From the NCBI RefSeq assembly GCF_000340215.1, contig NW_006921532.1, positions 2,459,337 to 2,523,336 on the forward strand: 64,000 nucleotides of DNA, written 5' to 3'. Shown in pieces: positions 44,648 to 54,314 of the stretch (its first letter is position 1; each line of letters opens with the position of its first letter). The stretch is from Pseudocercospora fijiensis CIRAD86 (lineage: Eukaryota > Ascomycota > Dothideomycetes > Mycosphaerellales > Mycosphaerellaceae). The position numbers and the translations under genes are program-made. The notes below the pieces were generated by a model. It saw only the letters and a list, made by a program, of their open reading frames with translations, had not been told where the DNA came from and did no database searches.

Positions 44648-45180
44648 ATGCGTTCCGCACTCATTGCCCTCGCCGCCGCTGGCGCTGCATCCGCACAGGT
44701 TGTAAGCCAGATCGCAGTATGAAGCCAGATCGTATTTTCTTAGCTTGATACCTTCTAACCACTTTCTAGGATGGTCAGCTGCAAATTTACACCGAGTCGT
44801 CTGCCCCAGCGCCTGCTCCATACACTACCTCTGCTGTCGCGACGAGCCCAGTTAAGACCACTGCCCCAGCGTACACCACTCCAGTTGCCTACACCACTCC
44901 AGTCGTCAACGCAACAACTGCGCCGGTCCAGTACACCACTGCACCAGTCATCAGCAGCGCTCCATACCCAGCGGGCAACGCCACTACCCTCACAACATCT
45001 GGAACTGCTGTCACTTCCGTCACCACCACTGCGCCGGCTTCCAGCTCAACTAAAGCAAACCCTGTCGGCTCTAGCACTACCTCCGCTCCAGTCGAGTCAT
45101 CCACTGGTGCTGCCAGCACTCTCCACATCAGCTCTGGTGTCATTGCTGCATTCGGCGCCCTCTTTGCCTTCCTTGCTTAA
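44648..45180 (+). CDS. Small Ser/Thr-rich GPI-anchored cell wall protein
   Basis: Exons 44648-44701 and 44770-45180, with a 68-bp intron (GTAAGC...CTAG, branch-like TCTAACC), give 154 residues. Exon 1 is a signal peptide (M-R-S-A-L-I-A-L-A-A-A-G-A-A-S-A). After D-G-Q-L-Q-I-Y-T-E-S the protein is almost wholly Ser, Thr, Pro, Ala and Val, with repeated A-Y-T-T-P / Q-Y-T-T-A-P units (about 35-80), two N-x-T sites (N-A-T) and a C-terminal S-S-G-V-I-A-A-F-G-A-L-F-A-F-L-A tail. That tail is the small-residue omega site plus hydrophobic end expected for a GPI anchor. No enzyme domain or conserved cysteine pattern is present. A structural or adhesive wall role is inferred from composition. Confidence 0.88.
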
Positions 45181-45612
45181 GCGAGTCTCCCTTATGAGAC
45201 CATTCTAATTGTACCTCTGTGTCTACTTACTTGCGAAGGAGTCTTAACGGATGGGTACAGTACACCATACATCACGGTCGTGCTGCGCGGCAATTGGGAT
45301 AGCTCGAATTTTGGCGAGCTGGTAATCAGGAATGAGCGCGACGCAGAACGAAACGTGTGTTATTAGTGCTGCATAGACTTACGACATGAAATACAACTAC
45401 TACTATAACTACTATACCGCCTTCCCTTTCTCTTATATCTAACTTTATAACCGTTCTAGGCTTGGATAAGCCTACATGTCGTAAGTATCGGTAAGTTGAG
45501 AATCTAGACCAGTCTAGGCTCAAGAACTCTGACAATGTCAAAGGACTCATGCCCGCTAGGAAACGGGGCACCGAAGATAAATCTTTGGTACAAGGAAGTG
45601 GGTGGAAGATAG

Positions 45613-45755
45613 ATCGAAGATTGTACGTCTTTGATCTAGTCGATAGGGCAAAGTTATCGAAGATTGCGTCTTTGATGTTGAGAAGATATGGCAGAGTCAT
45701 AGAAGATTGCGTCTTTGATGAGGTGAGAAAGGTCATCGAAGATTGCGTCTTTGAT
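45613..45755. repeat. Array of four imperfect palindromes, ATCGAAGA-N5..7-TCTTTGAT
   Basis: Copies at 45613-45635, 45656-45676, 45699-45719 and 45735-45755. Arms ATCGAAGA and TCTTTGAT pair over 8 bp with one G-T wobble; the loop is TTGCG (TTGTACG in copy 1). Copy 3 has ATAGAAGA, one extra mismatch. Intervals between copies are 43, 43 and 36 bp. The spacer after copy 2 and the sequence after copy 4 share AGAAGATATGGCAG-type text, so the larger unit was also duplicated. Confidence 0.9.
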
Positions 45756-46211
45756 AAAGGGAAGATATGGCAGGAATGAAAGTACGCCCGCCGACGCAGA
45801 ACTATTTACGTCTAACCACCTACGCGATTGGCATTGCACGCAGTCGTAGTGCTTCGCCGGGCTATCGACGGTGATGCCCGTTAGCTGCTGGAGCCTTTCC
45901 GCTGTCATTCGGACGACGCCTCCCATCGTGGCGGTTGGTGTGTTGAAGTTGTGTGGCGATGGTGATGTTTGGTGTCGTTGTTTTGGAAGATTTTGGTGTG
46001 GTTCAAGGTTGTTTTGGAAGATTTTCAGCATCGCACTTGCCCTTGGATTGCTTCAACGGCTTAGTTCAACGCGCGAAGCGGATGCACAGGCCATCGAGAT
46101 TCTTCTCCCTCAAAGCTCTATCACGTCAACTTCACCGACGCTCGTATTCTACCTCTTGCATTTACCGTAATAAAAACTAAAGTCTTCGTTGCTCCCTCAT
46201 CCATCCCAACC

Positions 46212-46304
46212 GTATCAAAGACTGGAATCTTCGATACTTCACCGCAACAAAGATTGGAATCTTCGTTGCTCCCTCACCGTATCAAAGACTCCAATCTTCG
46301 ATAC
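46212..46304. repeat. Array of three related palindromes with longer stems
   Basis: Copies at 46212-46237, 46244-46269 and 46279-46304. Each has two 10-nt arms with one A-C mismatch (G-T wobble on the other strand) around a 6-nt loop: GTATCAAAGA/TCTTCGATAC twice and GCAACAAAGA/TCTTCGTTGC once. The middle copy changes both arms together at positions 2-4, keeping the stem. The AAAGA/TCTTC core is that of the array at 45613-45755. A further half copy (AAAGTCTTCGTTGC) lies near 46179-46192. Confidence 0.9.
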
Positions 46305-48196
46305 GGGGGGCACAGAAGAAAGACTTACATCTTCCTTCTTTTCCTTGGCCCCCCATGGAGGGTCAGTGATAATGTCCTGGCATCAGAGGGGGGATCATCA
46401 TGATGAATTCAGGTCGCAAAGCAGTCTGCTGACAGATGTTCTAGTAATGGTAGTACGCCAAGCTCGGAAGGCCGAAGCTCTGCATGTGCCGAACCTCTTT
46501 CCATCGACCCGGCAGACTCTCGCCAATCCAAGATACGAACTTTGTTGACGAGTCTCGGCAATTTCATACAAGAGGTGTCGCTCAGATGGAATGTACAGAG
46601 TGAGGCTCAATGTCTCGAACACCAGGCAAAATGGAGGACAAATTTACACATGCGCTGCGCTGGAGCGTCGACGATTCACATCAAAGCGTTATCTTGAGCG
46701 AGGATGTATTTGGCCTCCGGCTTGGGTCTCTATGAGATTGGAAAGAGCATTGGGCTAAGAAGTGGTTTGTCTGCGTCTTGATTGGTGACGACGGTTGTTC
46801 CGATATGATGCTTTGACGAAGGACGATCCTTCCAGACTGATCTCTATTCATTTTACAAGACCAAGTCTCAAATGGAACGTTGATCGAGTCTGCCTCGTCC
46901 TTCAGAGACGGAGATTTCCCAGGTGCAAAAGGTCTCTCGTTGATAGCCGCCAAGGATGAAGAAACTGATTGCGCCGACGTTCCAACTTCTTGTGGAGCAG
47001 CAGCTGAGGAACGCAGCTGCCATGTGACCGCGGCGAGGTCACTACGCACCCGAAGCATACGCCTAGAAAACCACGGTCCATATTCTTCAATTCAGCGCGG
47101 TCGGCCTAATGCGAACGTCTCGAGCTTCCGCTGCACAGTCCAGATAGTTGCGGCGACCTCTATCGATGTGAGACGCGAGTGAGCCCTCTCAGTCTTCTTG
47201 AGAGCACGTGGAGAATCAGTTGGCTGCTATTCCCGGCCAAGCGATCATTATACACCAGTTCCGGCGAAGCCTGATTGCATCAATGTTTCAAAATAGAATG
47301 TGCAATTCTGTAAGTGGTGAAAAGTCAGAGTTTCCGAAAACTTCTTGCGGTGTATGGGTTCAGGTTGACCGGAGTCCGCTGGTAGCCAGATCGCAGCTAG
47401 AGTGATGCATGAGTGTCCAGAATCCTGCTAACTGCGGTCGGAGCAGTGAGGTCTTGTTGGGTCTGAGCTTGGAGTAAGAGGAATAGTAGTGGCTATATAC
47501 GAGGGAGAAATTGTCCACGCGTGCAAGAAAACCCGGGCCTTTCGAGGCAGAAGCTCCACGTGTGGCTCGCCGTCGGCCATCAGGCTGCCATTACATAATA
47601 CGGGTAGAGCATGGGATGTACATCAGGCGGCCGGCAAGAGACCCCGGTGCTCGAACATGTCCCGAGCTTTTGGTGATATTAAAGGAGGTTTGGGTAGTGA
47701 CGTCCAGGAATACTTCGAAGACTGAGCACCACGAGTCGATGCGGATTACGCATGATTCCAATCGCATCTGCTCGCTCTCCCCGTGCCATGTCAATGTATG
47801 CCTGTCTCGTGGTATGGTGTGATAGGCTCATACAGGGGATGATTATGCCCGTAAGGCTGACGGAGACAGGGCAGGCCTGAAATGATGAGGAGCAGGCCCA
47901 TGCCTGAGCCATTACCGGTGGTCTCACGCGGCGAGGGAAGACTGGTCATCATCAACAAACGCTCCGCGTAGGGACGCATGCCGCGAGCTGGTAATAAAGG
48001 ATGAAGCCGTCGCTCTTCTTGCCGTCATGACACAAGCCAGGCTCGCCGTCCTTTGACGTTGGATTAGAAATTCCAGCCATGTGCAGCTAATCGCCACAAG
48101 CTTTCCCAAGCTTCCACCCAAGAGATATCACGTCGTGGGTGCCAGGGTGGTGGCAGCCAAGCGAGCGCAGTAGTAGAAAGCTTGAGCGTGTGGTTG

Positions 48197-48238
48197 TGCC
48201 ACTGCCACTGCCACTGCCACTGCCACTGCCACTGCCAC
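48197..48238. repeat. (TGCCAC)7 hexanucleotide repeat
   Basis: Seven perfect copies of TGCCAC, in non-coding sequence about 1.05 kb upstream of the transporter start. Confidence 0.95.
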
Positions 48239-49286
48239 GCGAGGTAGTTCTATTCATCAATCGTGTGCCGGCCTCGGAGTTCGCAGAGGCCAGAGGATGA
48301 TATGCATAAAGGTCGGCTCAGCGGCAGGATCCCGCGCTACTGCTGTCCACAAGGCTCTGCACGTTTTTGCGTGCGCAAATTTGATTGGCCACGTCGACTT
48401 CACTTGCGAGCTCTCCATCTCGGCCGCTTTCCTCGATGCTCTTTCGAGTCTGTCACTACTGCTGCGCTGACTGCGTGCTGCGCGCTCTTCAGCCCTGCAG
48501 CCAAGCCGCCATTCTGCACCAGGCGAGGGCGAGCGCGAGGGCGAGCGCGCGTCGGTCGTTGCTGCCTCCCTTCAGCCATGGCTCCAGAAAAGGGCCGGCA
48601 TGATATCATGCTGGCCAAGCACCTCCAAAATCAATTCCTGGGCCGACCCACGGCGCCGAGCAATCATTATTGTGCGATAGCAAGTGGCATTATTGCCTAT
48701 CTTCGCTTATTACCCTCTTCCCTATATTGAGTTGGCCCGGGCGTTGGAGTCAAATTTCCAGTGCCAACTTGCACCAGCCGCACCGCACCCCAAAATACAG
48801 CTGAGAGTTGCCCTCGCCGACGTCGACGTCGACGCACTCATCCCGCCCGCCGACGTCTCCCGGGACTGCTCTCCAAGTGCGGCCTCTCAAGCACAGACAG
48901 GCATATCCATTCGACTCCTCCGCCATAATCCTCTCGCGTGGGCCCTGCGCATACCGATAGCCACGCACACCAAACTGCAGCGCCGCACATCCGCCAGCCT
49001 GGCCTGGCCATTCACATCTGATTCGACCTGAACGTGCTACCCAGGAGTGGCAAGCCTGTCTGCTCCATCCTTCACTACACACTACACACCCACCTTGCTC
49101 GACCCTGTCAGAGTTTAGATCGCTCCGTTCGATCGTCTCCATCGTGCCGCTGCCGACTGTCCAAAGCTATATACAAAGCTTGTCGGCCTCCACTGCTTTG
49201 GCCTCCACTGCTTTGGCCTTCACGCTCGAGTCAGAGTGCCAAGTACACTGCACCTCACTTCAAGTCTCACCACCCCAGACGCCACG

Positions 49287-51371
49287 ATGGGTGACCAGTC
49301 CATGCGAGACTATGGCATTGCCGCACCCCATGGACCTAACATGGGCGGCCAGCATGTCGCTACAGCCGATTTATCGAACATGCACGCCAACGAGGCATCT
49401 GTATTCAGATCGCTACTGCTACCCGACGACAGCTACGATGAGAATGGAACATACTGGGCCGACATGCCGATCGGAAAGCGACTCAAGTTCGTCAATCACA
49501 TCGACTCGCAAGAGGCCAAGAAGGAACTCCAAAGCATTGGACGAATGGTGAAGGCCGATCCACTTTCGCCAGTTGGCTACTATATGCGAAATATGGTCAT
49601 TCCTGGTATGGGTTTGCTTCTTGAAGGGTAATTATTCATCGGAAACCAATCTTATTGTAGTCAAATGTCTAACATTCCCAGTTACGTCCTGTTCTCTATC
49701 GGCAACGTCAAGCCCTTGTTCCAGGCTGCATTCCCAGGCTGCTGGAAGAAGAACACGGTCTGCGACATCACCTGGATTCAAGCTGTCGACTACCTCGAGA
49801 TCTGTGGTATCATTGTTGGTCAGGTGGTTGTCGGAATCCTTGGTGACTGGCTCGGTCGACGATGGGGTCTCATTCAGGACGCCGTCATCATGTTCTTGGG
49901 ACTCATCATGCTCACAGCGTCTTGGGGTGTCACACTCAATGGATGGGTCATCTGCTACGTCTGGTCGCTCTTCTTCTACGGCATTGGAGTGGGAGGCGAG
50001 TACCCCATGACTGCGACTTCTGGTATGGAGAACGCTGTCGGCTCTGGTAAGATCTCCACCCGTGAGGATCGCCTGCATCGTGGCCGTAAAGTGACTTCGG
50101 CATTCTTGATGCAAGGTTGGGGACAGTTCTTCAACCAGGTCATCCTGATCTTGCTGCTCTTGATCTTCCACGGCGGAAAGTCGAGCGCTCCCTATGGAAA
50201 GACCCTCGTGCAATGGACCTACCGTATATCCTTCGCAATTCCTGCCGCTGGCACACTCTGGCTCGTCTACTACCGTACCTATAAGATGCGATCTGCTTCG
50301 AAGCAGCTCCAAGCCGCCAAGAAGAAGCAGTCAGTTACCGGGTACGATGTAAAGTCGATGGGCCTCACCTTCACCTACTTCGGTGGTCGTGTTTTCGCAA
50401 CTGCTGCGGCTTGGTATGCCAACGACGTCTTCTTCTACGGCAACAAGCTCTTCCAAAGTGAGTTCATTGCCACAATCTCCGGTCAGACTACATCCGTGAT
50501 GGTCAACTGGCTTTGGAACCTGCTCAACATCGGTGTCTCTCTGGTCGGCTACTACCTCGCCTCATTCCTGATCGATAACAAGAATTACGGTCGCAAGTGG
50601 ATGCAAATTGTCGGCTTCATAGGAGATTTCATCTGCTTCGTCATCCCAGCTTTCAACTACCACTACTATGCCGAAGGCGCTGGTGTCCACAAGTTCATGG
50701 CCATGTACTTCATCTCGTCCTTCTTCAACCAGTTTGGGCCGAACTCGGTCACTTTCTTGGTCGCCGCTGAGGTCTTCCCGACGCCAGTCCGTGCCTCCGC
50801 TCACGGATTCAGCGCTGCCTGCGGTAAGCTTGGCGCTCTTACAGCTGCAGTGTTGTACAACTACATCGACATCCCGACACGCTTCCTTGTGGTGCCATGG
50901 TTCGGTCTTGCGGGCGCTTTGATCACTTTCGTCTTCCTTCCAGATACCACCGGTCTTGATCTGAAGGAGCAAGAACGCCGATGGGCATACATTCGCGCCG
51001 GCCGTGAACACGAATACCATGGCGTTGCAGTTCACCCACAGCATCTCTCTCTGTGGGAGCGCATGTGGGGTCTCAGCAAGAACTACAATGCTGAGGAGGA
51101 TTACAAGCAGCGAGTTGAGGAGATGCGCACCGATTGGGAGGCCGCGATGGCGAAGCGGGCTGCTGAGAAGGAGCACGGAGATGATGTTCCCGACGCAGAT
51201 GACTGGAGCTCAGAGGTCAGCACATTCTTTGAGCGTACAAGAGGCCAGAAGAGTGGACAAAGCACATTCAAGCAGCAGCAGCAGCAGCAGAACGGTGGTG
51301 GGCTCAACGGGCATGCCAATGACTCACCGAATGGCAACTCCATCGAAGAGGAGAAGGAGTTGAAGCAGTAG
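49287..51371 (+). CDS. MFS transporter of the phosphate:proton symporter (Pho84-like) family
   Basis: Exons 49287-49627 and 49682-51371, with a 54-bp GT-AG intron holding CTAAC, give 676 residues. The cytosolic N-terminus has D-M-P-I-G-K-R-L-K-F-V-N-H-I-D. The MFS core has about 12 membrane segments, the G-D-W-L-G-R-R-W-G loop (D-x-x-G-R-R) after segment 2 and G-V-G-G-E-Y-P-M-T-A-T-S after segment 4, which matches the G-G-x-Y-P signature of phosphate:H+ symporters. A second loop motif (N-Y-G-R-K-W) and a V-F-P-T-P-V-R-A-S-A-H-G segment follow. The tail of about 120 residues is hydrophilic, with a Q6 run. The subfamily is an uncharacterised fungal branch near Pho84/Git1; inorganic phosphate or a glycerophosphodiester are the likely substrates. 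No PHO-box was identified in the upstream region. Confidence 0.87.
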
Positions 51372-51561
51372 TTTTTGCACTGATGTTCGAGGCATTTAGA
51401 CCGTAAACTAGCGCTGGCTAGAATTACATCGGTGGTGTATTGCATATGGTACATGAGGTGTCCGGCAGACTAGACTGTATAGCAGAACAATGGCGCTCGT
51501 GGCTGCATTCGTGATGACCAACGCATGTATATGAATTGCATCCATAGTACCAAGTCCGGAA

Positions 51562-52536
51562 TTACATCTCGTCAACCGTCGCTCGATCTTCGAAGCGTTG
51601 TAGCATATGCAGCGTCCTCTCATACGCATACATTGTGACCGCACTGCTGGGCGCTGCTTTGACGAGACTGACACTCAATCCCCGATACAACCCGATCGTG
51701 CCTTCCTTCTTCAGTATCATCCTCAAAGTGCTCAACACTCCCCTCTCGTAGACTGGAATCTTATTGCCTCCGGCGTATCTCTGCCTGGTAGGGCCTTGCA
51801 CTTGTAATCTCTTCCTGACCGTGTCAAGTGGGAACACGGCGCTCTTGCTCAGGATGCTTGCCATCACTCCCGCCACTGCATCTCCAGATCCGAAGGGTAG
51901 CTGCACGCTCGCCAGTGGCGGCTTGAGAGATTCGTAGAGAGCGAAAAACAGGCCCATGTATGGAACAATTTGTCCAATACCTGCGTTCAGCCCGCGAAAG
52001 AATCCAGCGCTACCTTCATTCCGCGTGATTTCTCGGACACTCGCTATCAGTCCATCGTAGACTCTCTCAGTCCCTTGTGCTGCGAACCGCGTGCGCAGCA
52101 GGTCGAGGGGATAAGTCAACGTCGTTGCCGCAGTCCCAGCAACAGCACCTCCAATGAAACTCTTCGCCGAGCCGGGAATGCTGAACCTGCCGTTTTCTGT
52201 GATCTTATCCAATGCCTGCGTCGTACTCCGATATGTCAGAAATTGTACTGCGCCGTAGCTCAAGTACAACCCTTCTGCCGGGATATTTCCCTTCCAGAAC
52301 CCCGTGATGCCTTCATGCTGCCATATGTCCCGTACTACGCTGGAGACCCCAGCCGAAGATCGTGGCCGGAATGGTTGTGAGAGAGGGTCGGCGAGGGAGT
52401 GGTAGTGAAGCTGTAATCGGATCTTGATCACGTCCAGAGGCGCGATACAGAATCGAGATATGAGACCGGATATGGCGCCGGCGACGACGACTTGACCGCG
52501 AGTGCCCTCATCGCGGAGCTGTTCTGTCCCAGACAT
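51562..52536 (-). CDS. TPC1: Mitochondrial thiamine pyrophosphate carrier Tpc1
   Basis: Intronless, 324 residues from ATG 52536, normal for the mitochondrial carrier family. Three tandem repeats carry the P-x-D/E-x-x-K/R signature: [21 protein letters not shown] and [11 protein letters not shown]. Each is followed by an aromatic-Gly motif (G-F-W-K-G-N, G-F-F-R-G-L, G-L-Y-R-G-L). [17 protein letters not shown] and the other contact residues fit Tpc1, which exchanges cytosolic thiamine pyrophosphate across the inner membrane. The C-terminus ends D-R-A-T-V-D-E-M. It is divergent from a predicted mitochondrial dioxygenase, with only about 150 bp between the two start codons. Confidence 0.92.
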   Translation of the reverse strand: MSGTEQLRDEGTRGQVVVAGAISGLISRFCIAPLDVIKIRLQLHYHSLADPLSQPFRPRSSAGVSSVVRDIWQHEGITGFWKGNIPAEGLYLSYGAVQFLTYRSTTQALDKITENGRFSIPGSAKSFIGGAVAGTAATTLTYPLDLLRTRFAAQGTERVYDGLIASVREITRNEGSAGFFRGLNAGIGQIVPYMGLFFALYESLKPPLASVQLPFGSGDAVAGVMASILSKSAVFPLDTVRKRLQVQGPTRQRYAGGNKIPVYERGVLSTLRMILKKEGTIGLYRGLSVSLVKAAPSSAVTMYAYERTLHMLQRFEDRATVDEM

Positions 52537-52682
52537 CCATTACCAGCTCTTCGCCGGAGCGATATGGCAGGGTGTGCCGTGCTGTGCTGTGCTTGCTGGG
52601 TGATTGCCGACGCAAACAAAGGTGGATGTGAAATGTAGCTCCCAAGATTGGCTTGGCTTGACCTCGGAGCTCTCCATCTCCA
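52537..52682. promoter_or_regulatory. Compact bidirectional promoter, TPC1 / gamma-butyrobetaine dioxygenase
   Basis: 146 bp separate the outer start codons (191 bp if the dioxygenase starts at 52728). A GCTGTGCTGTGCTTGCTG direct repeat lies around 52580-52598. No named factor site is recognised. Co-regulation is inferred from the geometry only. Confidence 0.6.
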
Positions 52683-54314
52683 ATGCCTTCCACATCCTCT
52701 TCCTTTCTCTCTACACACGCAACCGTGATGGCATTCTCACGCCGTGTAGCACGGCAATGCCAGAAAAGGCTGTCAAGTATTGCAATACGACAGATCTCCT
52801 CAACAGGTCGCGCTCGACAGGCTACACAGGAAGCATGCAATTCGGAATCTCAGCCTCGGCACGAGAGAGGCCTCGAATCCAGGAAACCATTTTCGCGTAT
52901 AGACCTTCGGAAATTGCTTGTGGAAAGGTCATCAGAACCAAGTCGCCCAGGAGTCGATGACGAATCGCTGGTCAGCATTTCTTATGGAGAGGGAGAATAT
53001 CGACTTGCCCCAGTAGCTCTACGAGATCTATGTCAATGCTCCAAATGTGTCGACTCCTCAACAAGGCAGAAGCTGTTCTCCACTCCGGACATTCCTAGCG
53101 ACATCAAAGCAAAGGAAATAACCCATGATTCAGGCAACGTGAGCATCAAATGGCAGAACGATGCGCCTGGTTACGCAGAAGATCATGTCACTACTCTACC
53201 ATTGGAGGGCCTCAGGCGATTGTGCAGTCGAGGGAAGATGACACCAGAGCCAGCACCTATACCTCGGACTTACTGGAATACCCAAGCCTACACGTCAGAA
53301 ACTTCGGACTTTGACTATGAAGATTACATGTCATCCGATAGCACACTCTATTCTGCAGCCCGACAACTTCATACTCATGGTCTTCTCTTTATGACGAATG
53401 TGCCAGAAGACGAAGAATCGGTGGTACGAGTCGCAGAACGGATTGGACCTCTCAAGACTACCTTCTATGGCAAGACCTGGGATGTACGGTCTGTACCAGA
53501 GGCTAAGAATGTCGCCTACACGGCCCAGAATCTCGGTTTCCACATGGATCTCATGTATATGAAGCAACCTCCTCACCTTCAGCTATTGCACTGTATACGT
53601 TCATCATCAGCGGGAGGCGCCTCGCTCTTCACAGACTCATTCCTCGCGGCCAGAGATCTCTCTGAAGCGGACTTCCATGCATATGCCGGCTTGAGCTCTC
53701 AAACGGTAGAGTTCCACTACGACCATCCAGACCACTACTATCACCAATCACGTCGAGTCATTGAAGAGTCTCCAATCCGACATGGCCCGTTCAATCTGCG
53801 GAGCCATGTTGACCTCAAAAGGGTCCAGAACAGATATCCAGCACTGGAAAATCTCCAAACCCTCACTCCAATGGATTTCCTGGAAAGTGTTGCCTGGTCT
53901 CCTCCCTTCCAGGGCCCGTTCAAGCTCCAATCCGATCTTTCCCTTCACACTTTCAACCTACAAACTGGCCAACTCCCCGGTCCCGATCTGGGCGCGAAGC
54001 TCTACAACAAGAAACTCGTCCAATGGCACGCCGCAGCGAAAAAATTCAACGACCTCATCCATCGTCCCGAAGTCATTTATGAGAGATTAATGAAGCCTGG
54101 AGAATGTGTGATTTTCGATAATCGAAGGGTTTTGCATGCGAGGAAGGCTTTTGAGGTTGGTGATGCGGGGAAGGAGAGGTGGTTGAGGGGCGCGTATGTT
54201 GATAAGGATCCTTTTGTGAGTAAGTTGAAGATTTTAAGGGACAGGTTTGAGAGGCGTGAAGTTGAAGGGATGGGGTCGGAGGAGTTGGAGAGGGCCATGT
54301 CGGTCGATTTTTGA
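52683..54314 (+). CDS. Gamma-butyrobetaine dioxygenase-like 2-oxoglutarate/Fe(II) oxygenase
   Basis: Intronless, 543 residues from ATG 52683; the in-frame ATG at 52728 (528 residues) gives an equally good basic, Arg/Ser-rich mitochondrial presequence (M-A-F-S-R-R-V-A-R). The N-terminal domain has the zinc-site cysteines in L-R-D-L-C-Q-C-S-K-C. The catalytic domain shows the Fe-binding H-x-D in N-L-G-F-H-M-D, the second His in N-R-R-V-L-H-A-R, and the 2-oxoglutarate Arg in R-W-L-R-G-A-Y-V-D. The final segment (A-Y-V-D-K-D-P-F-V-S-K-L-K-I-L) is closer to gamma-butyrobetaine hydroxylase than to trimethyllysine hydroxylase, which is a near relative. The reaction would be the last step of carnitine synthesis. 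Other carnitine genes are not nearby. Confidence 0.88.
   Translation: MPSTSSSFLSTHATVMAFSRRVARQCQKRLSSIAIRQISSTGRARQATQEACNSESQPRHERGLESRKPFSRIDLRKLLVERSSEPSRPGVDDESLVSISYGEGEYRLAPVALRDLCQCSKCVDSSTRQKLFSTPDIPSDIKAKEITHDSGNVSIKWQNDAPGYAEDHVTTLPLEGLRRLCSRGKMTPEPAPIPRTYWNTQAYTSETSDFDYEDYMSSDSTLYSAARQLHTHGLLFMTNVPEDEESVVRVAERIGPLKTTFYGKTWDVRSVPEAKNVAYTAQNLGFHMDLMYMKQPPHLQLLHCIRSSSAGGASLFTDSFLAARDLSEADFHAYAGLSSQTVEFHYDHPDHYYHQSRRVIEESPIRHGPFNLRSHVDLKRVQNRYPALENLQTLTPMDFLESVAWSPPFQGPFKLQSDLSLHTFNLQTGQLPGPDLGAKLYNKKLVQWHAAAKKFNDLIHRPEVIYERLMKPGECVIFDNRRVLHARKAFEVGDAGKERWLRGAYVDKDPFVSKLKILRDRFERREVEGMGSEELERAMSVDF

Larger units (their letters stand above)
45181..49286. other. 4.1-kb gene-poor region with palindromic repeat arrays
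   Basis: Contains two arrays of imperfect palindromes (45613-45755 and 46212-46304) and a (TGCCAC)7 run, listed separately. Minus-strand frames over 45326-46031 encode recurrent I-K-D-A-I-F-D-D units, but only because they cross the palindromes. Between 46330 and 48180 no similarity, repeat or RNA gene is seen. About 48700-49286 has a C-rich leader-like composition and is probably the promoter of the transporter. Confidence 0.5.

Noticed and set aside
45613..46304. CRISPR-like look: direct repeats of a short palindrome with spacers of about 15-22 bp
   Set aside because: The genome is fungal, repeats are few, spacers are related to each other and no cas genes are present. Treated as a hairpin repeat family.
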